Assembly: GCA_963781705.1 (NCBI GenBank)
Contig: CAWAGP010000001.1
Span: 186,001-250,000 of the forward strand
Source: JALYGJ01 sp963781705
Lineage (GTDB): Bacteria > Chloroflexota > Limnocylindria > Limnocylindrales > CSP1-4
Direction: 5' to 3'
Length of the DNA: 64,000 bases
Position numbers and translations under genes: made by a program. The notes beneath the pieces were generated by a model that was given only the letters and a program-made list of their open reading frames with translations, ran no database searches and was not told where the DNA came from. Shown piece by piece: positions 52,340 to 61,290 of the stretch. Each line of letters opens with the position of its first letter. Positions within the stretch are counted from its first letter, which is position 1.

Positions 52340-52354
52340 GTCGGCCCGGCCGAC
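52340..52354. promoter_or_regulatory. Palindrome copy 3 upstream of trxB
   Basis: GTCGGCC-C-GGCCGAC is perfectly symmetric with seven-base arms. It is the copy nearest the trxB GTG, 86 bases away. Confidence 0.5.
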
Positions 52355-52440
52355 ATTTGGCAGTCGCGGACAGTCGCGAAGACGTCGCGGCCTTCGAACG
52401 CATACTCCGCTGGGGTATGCAGTCCTGCTAGGATTGCCTC

Positions 52441-53520
52441 GTGGGCGTGACCAAACTCGGCTTCCCCAGCATCTCGATCGTCGACGATGGCGCCCCGGCA
52501 GACATCGCCGACGAGCGCGCGCCGATGCCGCTCAAATCGGGCGGCAATGGCACAGCTACAGAAGGCCACGGCAACCACGCCAAGGTGCTGATCGTTGGCT
52601 CCGGACCGGCTGGTCTGACTGCGGCCATCTACGCGGCGCGCGCGAATCTGGAGCCGATCGTCATTGGCGGCTACGCGCCGGGCGGCCAGTTGATGATCAC
52701 CAGCGACGTCGAGAACTATCCCGGCTTTCCAGAGGGCATCCAGGGGCCGGAACTGATGCAGAAGTTCCGCGAACAGGCGGAGCGTTTCGGCACCCGTTTC
52801 GTTGACGTCGACCTGGAGCGCGTCGACCTGTCCGGCCGGCCCTTCCGGCTGTGGGCCGAGGGACACGAGTACACGGCCGACTCGGTCATCGTCGCGACGG
52901 GCGCGTCCGCCCTGTGGCTGGGCCTCGAAAACGAGACGCGCCTGCGTGGCCGCGGCGTCAGCGCCTGCGCGACGTGCGACGGCTTCTTCTTCCGGGGCAA
53001 GAAGGTCGCCGTGGTGGGCGGCGGCGACACGGCGCTCGAGGAGGCCACCTTCCTGACCCGTTTCGCGGACCAGGTCGTGGTGCTCCACCGGCGCGACAGG
53101 TTTCGCGGCAGCAAGATCATGCAGCAGCGCGCCCTGGACAATCCCAAGATCGATGTCCGCTGGAACACGGAAGTGGCCGACGTACTGGGCGGCGAGAAGG
53201 TCGAGGCGCTGCGCCTGCGCGACACGGCCACCGGCGGCGAGGCGGACGAAAGTATCGATGGCCTGTTCGTGGCCATCGGCTACAAGCCCAACACCGATGC
53301 GTTCCGCGACTGGCTGGAGCTCGACGATAAGGGCTACCTGGTGGTGACGGACGAGACAAATACCAGGATCGAAGGCGTCTTCGTGGCCGGCGACGTGCAC
53401 GATCACCGCTATCGCCAGGCGGTCACCGCCGCGGCCGACGGCTGCAAGGCGGCCATCGACGCCGAGCGCTGGCTCGAAGCCCAGGGCATCGCCGAGGTTT
53501 CGACCGCCACAGCCTGGTAG
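52441..53520 (+). CDS. trxB: Thioredoxin-disulfide reductase
   Basis: An FAD/NADPH enzyme keeping thioredoxin reduced. After a 45-residue extension (KLGFPSISIVDDGAPADIAD...) the FAD motif VLIVGSGPAGLTAAIYAARA appears, then GGYAPGGQLMITSDVENYPG, the redox CATC (Cys176, Cys179) in SACATCDGFFFRGK, NADPH motif VAVVGGGDTALEEATFL and GVFVAGDVHDHRYRQAVTAA. The GTG at 52441 gives the extension; GTG or ATG codons closer to the FAD motif are not well placed. Fully intact. It sits between F420 genes and a lipoprotein. Confidence 0.96.
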   Translation: MGVTKLGFPSISIVDDGAPADIADERAPMPLKSGGNGTATEGHGNHAKVLIVGSGPAGLTAAIYAARANLEPIVIGGYAPGGQLMITSDVENYPGFPEGIQGPELMQKFREQAERFGTRFVDVDLERVDLSGRPFRLWAEGHEYTADSVIVATGASALWLGLENETRLRGRGVSACATCDGFFFRGKKVAVVGGGDTALEEATFLTRFADQVVVLHRRDRFRGSKIMQQRALDNPKIDVRWNTEVADVLGGEKVEALRLRDTATGGEADESIDGLFVAIGYKPNTDAFRDWLELDDKGYLVVTDETNTRIEGVFVAGDVHDHRYRQAVTAAADGCKAAIDAERWLEAQGIAEVSTATAW

Positions 53521-53544
53521 ACAGGCGCGGAGTCGGCGTCCGAA

Positions 53545-54210
53545 CTACAGCCTCGGTAGCGCAGCCTCAGCGATGGCCACGCAGATGCTGCGCAGCTCCG
53601 CTTCGGCCAGGGCCGGATCGTCGTACTCGGTCTGATAGACCTTGTCCTGGTGCAGGAAGTTCAATACATCGCTTTGCCAGTAGGCGCCATCGCCAACGCC
53701 GGGCTCGCGCCAACTCTGGGGAACGTTCTCGTAATTTCCTCTGAACAGGTCGGCGTCAAGCGGAGCCTGCCACGGCCGCAGCCACGCGTGGACGGGCTCG
53801 CCGGCGGGCTCGCCCGGCTTCGGACCCAGGATCCAGGCGCATAAGCCGTCGACCTGCTCCCTTCCCTCAAGCACGCTTCGGCCAGTGATGGCCACGATCT
53901 CGTCGAGCGTCACATACGGGCAGACGTAGCTGATGGCCGTCGCTGTAGGCGCGGCTGGCGAGATGATCGTGCTGGCGAGAGCGGTCGCGGTGGCCGCGGC
54001 CGTGGCTACTGACGAGCCAACGGGTTGGGACTGGTTCGGCGATGCCGACTCGCCGGGTGGCGGGTTGAGTGTTGACGAGTGCTCCGGCGTCGACGCAACT
54101 GTCGGGTTCGGAGTTGACCCGGACGTGCCGCCACACGCGGTCGCAATCGCGGCCACCGCCACCAGGAGCAGGTCAGCCAACCCCCGCCGGGACCTCACCC
54201 AACCCACCAT
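53545..54210 (-). CDS. Lipoprotein of unknown function
   Basis: A 221-residue lipoprotein. The ATG at 54210 opens VGWVRSRRGLADLLLVAVAA, with lipobox AIATAC. A Thr/Pro/Ser linker (about 25-90) leads to a C-terminal domain with SYVCPYVTLDEIVAITGRSV, VDGLCAWILGPKPGEPAGEP and DDPALAEAELRSICVAIAEA. The 'EIxxITG...C.W' pattern resembles DUF3558/DUF5642-like secreted proteins. Convergent with trxB, 24 bases apart. Confidence 0.75.
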   Translation of the reverse strand: MVGWVRSRRGLADLLLVAVAAIATACGGTSGSTPNPTVASTPEHSSTLNPPPGESASPNQSQPVGSSVATAAATATALASTIISPAAPTATAISYVCPYVTLDEIVAITGRSVLEGREQVDGLCAWILGPKPGEPAGEPVHAWLRPWQAPLDADLFRGNYENVPQSWREPGVGDGAYWQSDVLNFLHQDKVYQTEYDDPALAEAELRSICVAIAEAALPRL

Positions 54211-54368
54211 CGCATCAAACACGATAAGCGAGTCAGGCGCCAGAGCCGAACGGCCCCAACCTGACGGCGGAGCCACGGCTCGAACGGTTCGTCGCTACCA
54301 TGCGCTCTCAGTTGCGCGGCGCGTGACGGCTCGTCGACAAGAGCCACGAGAGAGGAGCGGCCAATCAA

Positions 54369-56468
54369 TTGGCGGTATTGACGCTGCTGCGACGCAACGA
54401 TGTCCGGCTCTTCCTGACGAGCGCGACGCTGCTGTTCGTCGAGTTGCTGCTCATTCGCTGGATACCCGCGAGCATCCTGTACGTCGGCTTCTTCGCGAAC
54501 TTCCTGTTGATGGCCAGTTTCCTGGGCATCGGATTGGGCATCCTGCTCGGCCGCCGCGGGAAGTCGCTGCCGCTGTGGCCGTTCGCGCTGTTGCTGCTCG
54601 GGGTGGTCTACGTCGTGACGCGCAACGAGCTCAACGTGCGCGTCAACTCGACCGACGAGTTGTTCTTCGGCCTTACCGACGCCAGCAGGGCAGCCGACAC
54701 CAACTACGTCGTGCTGCCCATCGTGGTCGGCCTCGTCGCCGCGGTGATGGCCGCGCTCGCGGTGCCGCTCGGGCCGCTGCTGCGCAGCATGCGTCCGCTG
54801 CGCGCCTACGCCCTCGACATCGGCGGCTCGCTCGCCGGCATCGCCGGCTTCACGCTGCTGTCGGCCGCGGGCACCTCGCCGGTGGTCTGGTTCAGCGTCG
54901 TCGCCGTGCTGTTCGTGCTGCTATCGCTGGGTCAGCCGTTCGGCGGGGCGGCGACGATCTCGCGCGCGTGGCGCGTCATCACCGTCGCGACCGGCGTGCT
55001 GGCCATCGCCGTGGTCGTATTCATCGTCGTACGCCACGAGCAGCCGGGCGAGATCTGGTCGCCGTACTACCGCATCGACCACTTCCCCGCGTCGATCGGC
55101 GAGCAGATCAACGTCAACGGCATCCCGCACCAGAACATGCATGCGGTCGACGCGCCCAAGGAGGAGTTCTACACCAGGTCTACAGCTGGTTCCCGGGGCG
55201 CACCTACGACAACGTGCTCATCGTCGGCGCCGGCAGCGGCTCAGACGCCGCGATCGCGCTGGCACGCGGTGCGCAGCACGTCGACGCGGTCGAGATCGAC
55301 CCGCAGATCCTTGCGCTGGGCGAGCAGATGCACCCCGACCACCCGTACCAGGATCCGCGTGTCACGGCTTACGTCAACGACGGGCGCGCCTTCCTGCGCA
55401 GCACCGAAACGAAGTACGACCTGGTCATCTTCGCGCTGCCCGACTCGCTCACCCTGGTCAGCACCAACGCCAACATCAGGCTCGAGTCGTTCCTGTTCAC
55501 CGACCAGTCGTTCGCCGCGGTTCGCGACCACCTCGCGCCCGACGGCGTGTTCGTGCTCTACAACTACTACCGGCAGCCGTGGCTGATTGCCAAGCTCGAC
55601 CAGATGCTCACTGACTCGTTCGGCACGCCGCCCCTCCTGCGCACGTACCAGAACGTCAAGGCGGCGATGGCCGACGGACCGCTTGTCGCACAGCTCAACG
55701 GCGGTCCGCCGCCGGGCGACACGGTCGACCCGGTGCCCAACGACGGTGGCCCGACGCCGAAATCCGCGACCGACGACTGGCCCTTCCTCTACCTGCGCAC
55801 ACCGTTCGTGGCCGATTACTACCTCATCGCGCTGGCCGTCATCATGCTCGCCGCGCTCGCCGCGGTGATCCTGGCGGCGCGCATCGGCGGCACCGCCGTG
55901 CGCCGCTTCAGCGCGCACTTCTTCGTGCTCGGGCATGGCCTTCCTGCTGCTCGAGACGCGCAGCCTGGTCAGCTTCAGCCTCCTCTTCGGCACGACGTGG
56001 ATCGTCAACTCGTTGGCGTTCTTCGGCATCCTGGTGGGCGTGTTGCTGGCGATCCTGATCAACGACCGCTGGCCGATCCGCAACCCACGGCCGTTCTACG
56101 TTGGCCTCTTCGTGATGCTGCTGGTGGCGTACCTGCTGCCGCCAGAGTCGCTGCTGCTCGACCCGCCCTGGTTGCGTTACGGGCTCGCCGCGCTGCTCGC
56201 CTTTGCTCCCGTGTTCTTCGCCAATCTCGTCTTCTCCTACTCGTTCCGCGACACGAAGACGGCCGACATGGCGTTTGCCAGCAATCTGCTCGGGGCGATG
56301 ATCGGCGGCGCGCTCGAGTACCTCGCGCTGATCACCGGCTACCAGGCGTTGCTGCTCGTCGTCGCCGCGCTGTACGCGCTGGCCTGGCTGCTGGCCACCC
56401 GCCTGCGCATCGGCGCCGACCGCGAACTGGCGGCAGGCGGCGGCCTCGAGCCGGTCGCGCCCATCTGA
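54369..56468 (+). CDS. Multi-helix membrane protein with spermidine-synthase-like domain (apparent frameshifts near 55175 and 55930)
   Basis: Restored length about 700 residues. The N-terminal part has six or seven membrane helices (FLTSATLLFVELLLIRWIPA, FFANFLLMASFLGIGLGILL, VLPIVVGLVAAVMAALAVPL). Near 55175 the frame slips and a Rossmann-like domain follows: DNVLIVGAGSGSDAAIALAR, HVDAVEIDPQILALGEQMHP, VTAYVNDGRAFLRSTETKYD, LVIFALPDSLTL. After a second slip near 55930 more helices follow (FLLLETRSLVSFSLLFGTTW to VAALYALAWLLATRL). Spermine/spermidine synthase-like membrane proteins of this layout are common but not biochemically defined. TTG 54369 is the apparent start. It is 62 bases before the ABC exporter gene. 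Confidence 0.8.
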
Positions 56469-56530
56469 CGAACACGGTCGATCGGGGTCCGCGACGCAGC
56501 CCGTGCTACTTTCCGGACGATGGTGAGTAG

Positions 56531-58501
56531 ATGAGCTTCGGTCGTGGCGGCGGCGGCGGCCACTGGTCGCGCATGGGCATGGCTGACGACCAGTCGCCTG
56601 TGCCGCCCGAGCGCCGCGGCCGGACCATCCGGCGGATCGCCGGCTTCTTCCGGCCTTATCGACGACGGGTCAGCGTCGTACTGGTGACGATCGTCGTCAC
56701 CAGCCTGCTCGGCCTGATCAACCCGTACCTGCTCAAGTTGCTCATCGATGTCGCGCTGCCGCAGCGCGATTTCGGGCTGCTCAACCTTTTCGTCGGGCTG
56801 ATGATCGTGGTGCCCATCGTCAGCGGCCTGATCGGCGTCGGCCAGACGTACCTCAACAACGTCATCGGCCAACGCGTCATGCAGGACCTGCGCAACGCCC
56901 TGTACGAGCACCTCCAGCTGCTCCCGCTGCGCTTCTTCACCGAGACGCGCACCGGCGAGATCCAGAGCCGGCTGTCGAACGACGTTGGCGGCATCCAGAG
57001 CGTGGTCACCGACACGGCCAGCAGCGTGTTCGCCAACCTGGTCATCGTCATCAGCACCGTCGGCGCAATGCTACTCATCGATTGGCGGCTGACGGCGTTG
57101 TCGCTGGGCATCCTGCCCTTCTTCCTGTTCCTGACCTATCGCGTCGGCAAGGTCCGCCGCCGGCTGGCCGGCATGACCCAGGCCAGCCTGGCCGACATCA
57201 GCGCCATCACCGAGGAGACAGTGAGCGTGAGCGGCATGCTGCTGACCAAGACCTTCGGCCAGCAGGCGGCGGTGGTGGACCGCTTCAAGGTCGCCAACGC
57301 CAAGCTGGCCGCGCTCCAGATTCGCCAGAGCATGGTCGGGCGCTGGTTCTTCATGATCGTCGGGACGGTCTTCTCGATCACCCCGGCGCTGGTCTACTGG
57401 CTGGCCGGCTGGCTGGCCATCGGCGGCGATCCGTCGGCGCCCACCATCGGTGACATCGTTGCCTTCACCACCCTGCAGAGCCGGTTGTTCTTCCCGCTCG
57501 GCCAGCTGCTCAACGTGCAGGTCGAAGTGCAGGGCGCATTGGCGCTCTTCGACCGCATCTTCGAATACCTCGACCTGTCGCCCGAGATCGAGGATCGGCC
57601 AACCGCCGTGGCGCTCGACCCGGAACGCGTGCGCGGCCAGATCCGCTTCCGCCACGTTTCGTTCAGGTATCGCTCGGTCCCGCGCCAGCCGACCAGCGCG
57701 GAGGCCGCCGGCGACGGCAGCGAGCCCGCGGAGGACAGCGAGCCATTCGAGCTGCCCGTCGAGCGGCTGCCCTTTGGCCTCGAGGACATCGACTTCGAGG
57801 CACGGCCCGGCCAACTGGTCGCATTGGTCGGCCCCTCCGGCTCGGGCAAGACGACCACGACTTACCTGCTGCCGCGCCTGTATGACGTCGACGACGGCGC
57901 GGTGGAGATCGATGGCGTCGACGTGCGCGACATCAAGCTGGCCAGCCTGGGCCAGGTCATCGGCTTCGTGAGCCAGGAGACGTTCCTCTTCCACGCCAGC
58001 GTGCGCGAGAACCTGCGCTACGCCAAGCCCGATGCGACCGAGCGCGAACTCCAGGCCGCCGCGCGGATGGCCGCCATCCACGACCGCGTGCGCGAGTTGC
58101 CCGAGGGTTTCGACACGATCGTGGGCGAGCGCGGCTACAAGCTCTCGGGCGGCGAGAAGCAGCGCGTCGCGCTCGCCCGGGTGCTGCTCAAGAACCCGCG
58201 CATGCTCGTCCTCGACGAGGCGACGTCCGCGCTCGACACCGTTTCGGAGCGGCTCATCCAGGCCGCCATAGAGCGGGTCATGAAGGGCCGCACGACGATC
58301 GCCATCGCGCACCGCCTGTCGACCATCCTGCGCGCCGACCTGATCCTGGTGTACGAGCGCGGCCGCATCGTGGAACGCGGCACCCACCGCGAGCTTCTCG
58401 AACGCGAGGGCGCCTATGCACGGGTCTACCGCGAGCAGTTCCTGACCGCCGCGCCCGACGCGGAGGTCGCCGGCCGCACGGCCGATCCGAGCGCCGCCTA
58501 G
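56531..58501 (+). CDS. ABC exporter, fused permease-ATPase (MsbA/LmrA-like half-transporter)
   Basis: A 656-residue exporter. A Gly-rich start (SFGRGGGGGHWSRM) precedes six membrane helices (VSVVLVTIVVTSLLGLINPY, LLNLFVGLMIVVPIVSGLIG, LVIVISTVGAMLLIDWRLTA and others) and the intracellular loop FFTETRTGEIQSRLSNDVGG. The ATPase has Walker A GPSGSGKTTT (about 434), YKLSGGEKQRVALARVLLKN and LVLDEATSALDT. An acidic insert (about residues 390-415) lies before the Walker A strand. It acts as a dimer; substrate unknown. Shares a CTAG stop with citrate synthase. Confidence 0.95.
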   Translation: MSFGRGGGGGHWSRMGMADDQSPVPPERRGRTIRRIAGFFRPYRRRVSVVLVTIVVTSLLGLINPYLLKLLIDVALPQRDFGLLNLFVGLMIVVPIVSGLIGVGQTYLNNVIGQRVMQDLRNALYEHLQLLPLRFFTETRTGEIQSRLSNDVGGIQSVVTDTASSVFANLVIVISTVGAMLLIDWRLTALSLGILPFFLFLTYRVGKVRRRLAGMTQASLADISAITEETVSVSGMLLTKTFGQQAAVVDRFKVANAKLAALQIRQSMVGRWFFMIVGTVFSITPALVYWLAGWLAIGGDPSAPTIGDIVAFTTLQSRLFFPLGQLLNVQVEVQGALALFDRIFEYLDLSPEIEDRPTAVALDPERVRGQIRFRHVSFRYRSVPRQPTSAEAAGDGSEPAEDSEPFELPVERLPFGLEDIDFEARPGQLVALVGPSGSGKTTTTYLLPRLYDVDDGAVEIDGVDVRDIKLASLGQVIGFVSQETFLFHASVRENLRYAKPDATERELQAAARMAAIHDRVRELPEGFDTIVGERGYKLSGGEKQRVALARVLLKNPRMLVLDEATSALDTVSERLIQAAIERVMKGRTTIAIAHRLSTILRADLILVYERGRIVERGTHRELLEREGAYARVYREQFLTAAPDAEVAGRTADPSAA

Positions 58502-59607
58502 TGCACGACCTCCACCACTGGCAGTGGACGTTCCGACTCACCGACGTACCTGACGTCCGGCCGAATCAGCACGTCGGCGGCGGCCTGCTCGATGCAGTGG
58601 GCCGTCCAGCCGGCGTGGCGGGCCAGCGCGAACGTCGACGGGAACAGGTTGGGCGGCAAACCGACGCCCTGCAGAACGGCCGCCGCGTAATACTCGACGT
58701 TGGTCATGATCGGGTAGTTGGGCTTGTACTCGTGCAGCACGCGCAGCGCGATCTCCTCGACGGCGACCGCGGTCTGCAGCCAGTCGGCGACCGACGCCAA
58801 TCCCTCGGCGACCTTGCGCAGGGCGGCGGCACGCGGGTCGTAGGCGCGGTAGACGCGATGGCCGAAGCCCATCAGCCGCTCACCGCGGTCGAGTGCTGCG
58901 CGGATCCATTTCTCGGCCTGCTCGGGTGAGCCCATCTCGTGCAACTGGTTGACCACCTCACTCGGCGCACCGCCGTGCAGCGGACCCTTGAGCGCGCCGA
59001 TCGCGCCGGCCACCGCCGACGCCATGTCGGAGTGGGTGGAGGTGATCACCCGCGCGGTGAACGTCGACGCGTTGAAGCCGTGCTCGGCGCCAACCATGAA
59101 GTAGGCCTCGAGCGCCTTGGCATCAGCCTGCTCCGGCTTCTCGCCACGCAACTGGTATAGGAACCCTGCGGCGAGGTCGAGCGACGGGTCCGGGTCGATA
59201 GGCTCTTTGCCGTCGCGCAGCCGGGCGAATGCGGCCAGGATCGACGGCGCGCTGGCGGTCACGGCGCGCGCCTGGTCGGGCGTGGGCGGATAGCTGATGC
59301 CCTGTATGGCACCCCATGCCGACGCGCCGGTTCTCAGCGCGTCCATCGCGTTGGCGGTCGGCGGCAGCTGGCGCAGCACCCTGACCACGCCGTCGGGCAG
59401 CGGAGCGCAAGCCAGCGTCGCCTGCTCGGGCCATTGACCGGTCCATAGCAACTCGCACACCTGCGCGTAGGTGCCGTGCTCGACTATCTCGCCGATGGGG
59501 TAGCCACGGTACAGCAGGCGGCCCTTGTCGCCGTCGATGAAGGCCAGCGCGGTCTCGCCGGCAATAACGCCCTTGAGACCGGGTGAGTAGGGTCGTTGGT
59601 CGTCCAT
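58498..59607 (-). CDS. Citrate synthase (possibly 2-methylcitrate synthase)
   Basis: A 369-residue, short-form citrate synthase. Catalytic blocks: GLKGVIAGETALAFIDGDKG, LLYRGYPIGEIVEHGTYAQV, EHGFNASTFTARVITSTHSD, LKGPLHGGAPSEVVNQLHEM (His) and LMGFGHRVYRAYDPRAAALR (His). The Gram-positive/archaeal dimeric form often also accepts propionyl-CoA, so prpC cannot be excluded. With ppc and aceE in the same window, a TCA role is reasonable. Confidence 0.93.
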   Translation of the reverse strand: MDDQRPYSPGLKGVIAGETALAFIDGDKGRLLYRGYPIGEIVEHGTYAQVCELLWTGQWPEQATLACAPLPDGVVRVLRQLPPTANAMDALRTGASAWGAIQGISYPPTPDQARAVTASAPSILAAFARLRDGKEPIDPDPSLDLAAGFLYQLRGEKPEQADAKALEAYFMVGAEHGFNASTFTARVITSTHSDMASAVAGAIGALKGPLHGGAPSEVVNQLHEMGSPEQAEKWIRAALDRGERLMGFGHRVYRAYDPRAAALRKVAEGLASVADWLQTAVAVEEIALRVLHEYKPNYPIMTNVEYYAAAVLQGVGLPPNLFPSTFALARHAGWTAHCIEQAAADVLIRPDVRYVGESERPLPVVEVVH

Positions 59608-59642
59608 CGGCCCGAGTCTAGCCTGCCGCGCCCGGCGTCGGA

Positions 59643-60242
59643 CTAGACGACCGCGCGACTCTCCAGCAAGGCGCCCGCGATAAGCATCTCTTCGACCGCC
59701 CGATCGCCGTCACCGGGCTCCAGGTCGACCGCGCGGATGGCATTCTGAAGCACGGTTGTCGCGAGGCCGAGTTGGCGGGCGTCGAGCACGGTCGCCTTGA
59801 CGCAGTAATCGGTCGCCAGGCCGCCGACGACGAGCGACGTCGCGCCTGCCGCAGCAAGCTGTTCGGCCAGCGTCGTCGGGGTCGTCTCGCCGGTCAGCGG
59901 ATCGCGCATCGTGAAGCCGGAGTAGCCATCCTCGCCGTGGCTGCCCTTGCGGATCACCGCGCCGTCGACGATCAGCCCCGGGTCGAACTCCGCACCCCAA
60001 CCGTCCATCACGCAATGGACCGGCCAGATGCCACCGTCCTTCTTGAAGTGCGCCGTCGACTCGGGATGCCAATCCTGGGTGTAGAAGACCCTTGCGCCGT
60101 TCGCGATGGCCCTCGCGATCTCCGCGTTGAGTACGGCCACCACCCCCTCCCCGCCACGTACGTAAAGAGAGCCACCAGGGTTGGCGAAGTCGTTCTGGAC
60201 GTCGACCACGATGAGCGCCGTGGCCGGATCGTAGCTGGGCAC
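59643..60242 (-). CDS. pncA: Nicotinamidase (isochorismatase fold)
   Basis: A 199-residue hydrolase converting nicotinamide to nicotinate for NAD salvage. The Asp14-Lys99-Cys147 triad is in VVDVQNDFANPGGSLYVRGG, VIRKGSHGEDGYSGF and GLATDYCVKATVLDARQLGL; TQDWHPESTAHF gives the metal site (Asp57, His59). It sits 35 bases after citrate synthase in gene order on the minus strand. Confidence 0.92.
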   Translation of the reverse strand: MPSYDPATALIVVDVQNDFANPGGSLYVRGGEGVVAVLNAEIARAIANGARVFYTQDWHPESTAHFKKDGGIWPVHCVMDGWGAEFDPGLIVDGAVIRKGSHGEDGYSGFTMRDPLTGETTPTTLAEQLAAAGATSLVVGGLATDYCVKATVLDARQLGLATTVLQNAIRAVDLEPGDGDRAVEEMLIAGALLESRAVV

Positions 60243-60344
60243 AAGGCGATTCTAGGCGCGGTTGCCGACCGGTCATGCGCGCTGATCTCTATGTTGGACG
60301 GAATGACGCCCCGAAACGATGCTGATCCGACCACCTATGGAAGA

Positions 60345-61277
60345 ATGGCGGCCGTGAGCGACGCAGCAGTCATCAACGTCACCGACCTGCGCAAGAGCTA
60401 CGGCGAGGTCAAGGCGGTCGACGGCATCAGTTTCCAGGTCGAGCGCGGTGAGATCTTCGGGCTGCTGGGACCCAACGGCGCGGGCAAGACGACCACGATC
60501 GAGATCCTCGAAGGGTTGAACAAGGCCGACTCGGGCGGCGCGACCGTGCTGGGCATCGATCCTGCGCGCGACGGCGGCAAGCTCAAGGAACGCATCGGCG
60601 TCCAGTTGCAGACGGCCGCGCTCTATCCCAACCTGACGGTGACCGAGCTGATCAGCCTGTTCGGCACCTTCTACCGGCACGCTCGGCCGGCGGCGGAGCT
60701 GCTGGCCGAGTTCGGGCTCGATGAGCGCCAGCACGCCCAGAGCAAGCAGCTCTCGGGCGGCCAGCGCCAGCGATTGTCGGTCGCGCTCGCGCTGGTCAAC
60801 GACCCCGAGATGATCTTCCTCGACGAGCCGACGACCGGCCTCGATCCCCAGGCGCGCCACTCCCTGTGGAGCCAGATTCGCGGCTTCGCCGCGCACGGAC
60901 GGACGACGCTGCTGACCACCCACTACATGGAAGAGGCAGAGGAGCTGTGCGACCGGGTGGCGATCATGGACCACGGCCACATCCTGGAGATGGGCACCGT
61001 CACCGAGCTCGTCGCGCGCCACTTCAAGGAGCGCACTGTGCGCTTCATCAGCCACGACGAGCTGACCGATGCGCGACTGTCGACGATCAAGGGTGTCACC
61101 CGCGTGGCGCACGACGGCGAGGAGACCGTGCTGCACACGAGCAGCGTGCCGGCGACCATCGGAGCGCTGCTGGAACTGGGCGAGGAGCTCCAGCTGACCG
61201 GGCTCGACCTGGCCGTTCGCCGGCCGACGCTCGAGGATGTCTTCCTGCAGCTGACCGGCCGGGCGCTGCGCGACTGA
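60345..61277 (+). CDS. ABC-2 type exporter ATPase (DrrA/CcmA-like)
   Basis: A 310-residue ATPase. Walker A is FGLLGPNGAGKTTTIEIL, then QTAALYPNLTVTELISLFGT (Q-loop), QLSGGQRQRLSVALALVNDP, MIFLDEPTTGLDPQARHSLW and TTHYMEEAEELCDRVAIMDH. The C-terminal RPTLEDVFLQLTGRALRD is typical of daunorubicin-type exporters. Start choices are ATG 60303, ATG 60345 and GTG 60354; 60345 is a compromise. Forms a pair with the permease 13 bases downstream. Confidence 0.93.
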   Translation: MAAVSDAAVINVTDLRKSYGEVKAVDGISFQVERGEIFGLLGPNGAGKTTTIEILEGLNKADSGGATVLGIDPARDGGKLKERIGVQLQTAALYPNLTVTELISLFGTFYRHARPAAELLAEFGLDERQHAQSKQLSGGQRQRLSVALALVNDPEMIFLDEPTTGLDPQARHSLWSQIRGFAAHGRTTLLTTHYMEEAEELCDRVAIMDHGHILEMGTVTELVARHFKERTVRFISHDELTDARLSTIKGVTRVAHDGEETVLHTSSVPATIGALLELGEELQLTGLDLAVRRPTLEDVFLQLTGRALRD

Positions 61278-61290
61278 GTGAGATGGTGAA

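Larger units (their letters stand above)
52125..52440. other. 316-base regulatory region upstream of thioredoxin reductase
   Basis: No coding frame is apparent. The region holds three copies of a 15-base palindrome (52166-52180, 52215-52229, 52340-52354) and short direct repeats of CAGTCGCG near 52361-52385. It presumably contains the trxB promoter. Confidence 0.6.

Noticed and set aside
53933..56530. 865-codon frame covering the lipoprotein and the spermidine-synthase-like gene
   Set aside because: Only the middle third (about 55175-55930) carries homology; the rest is Arg-rich shadow sequence. It arises from the frameshift.
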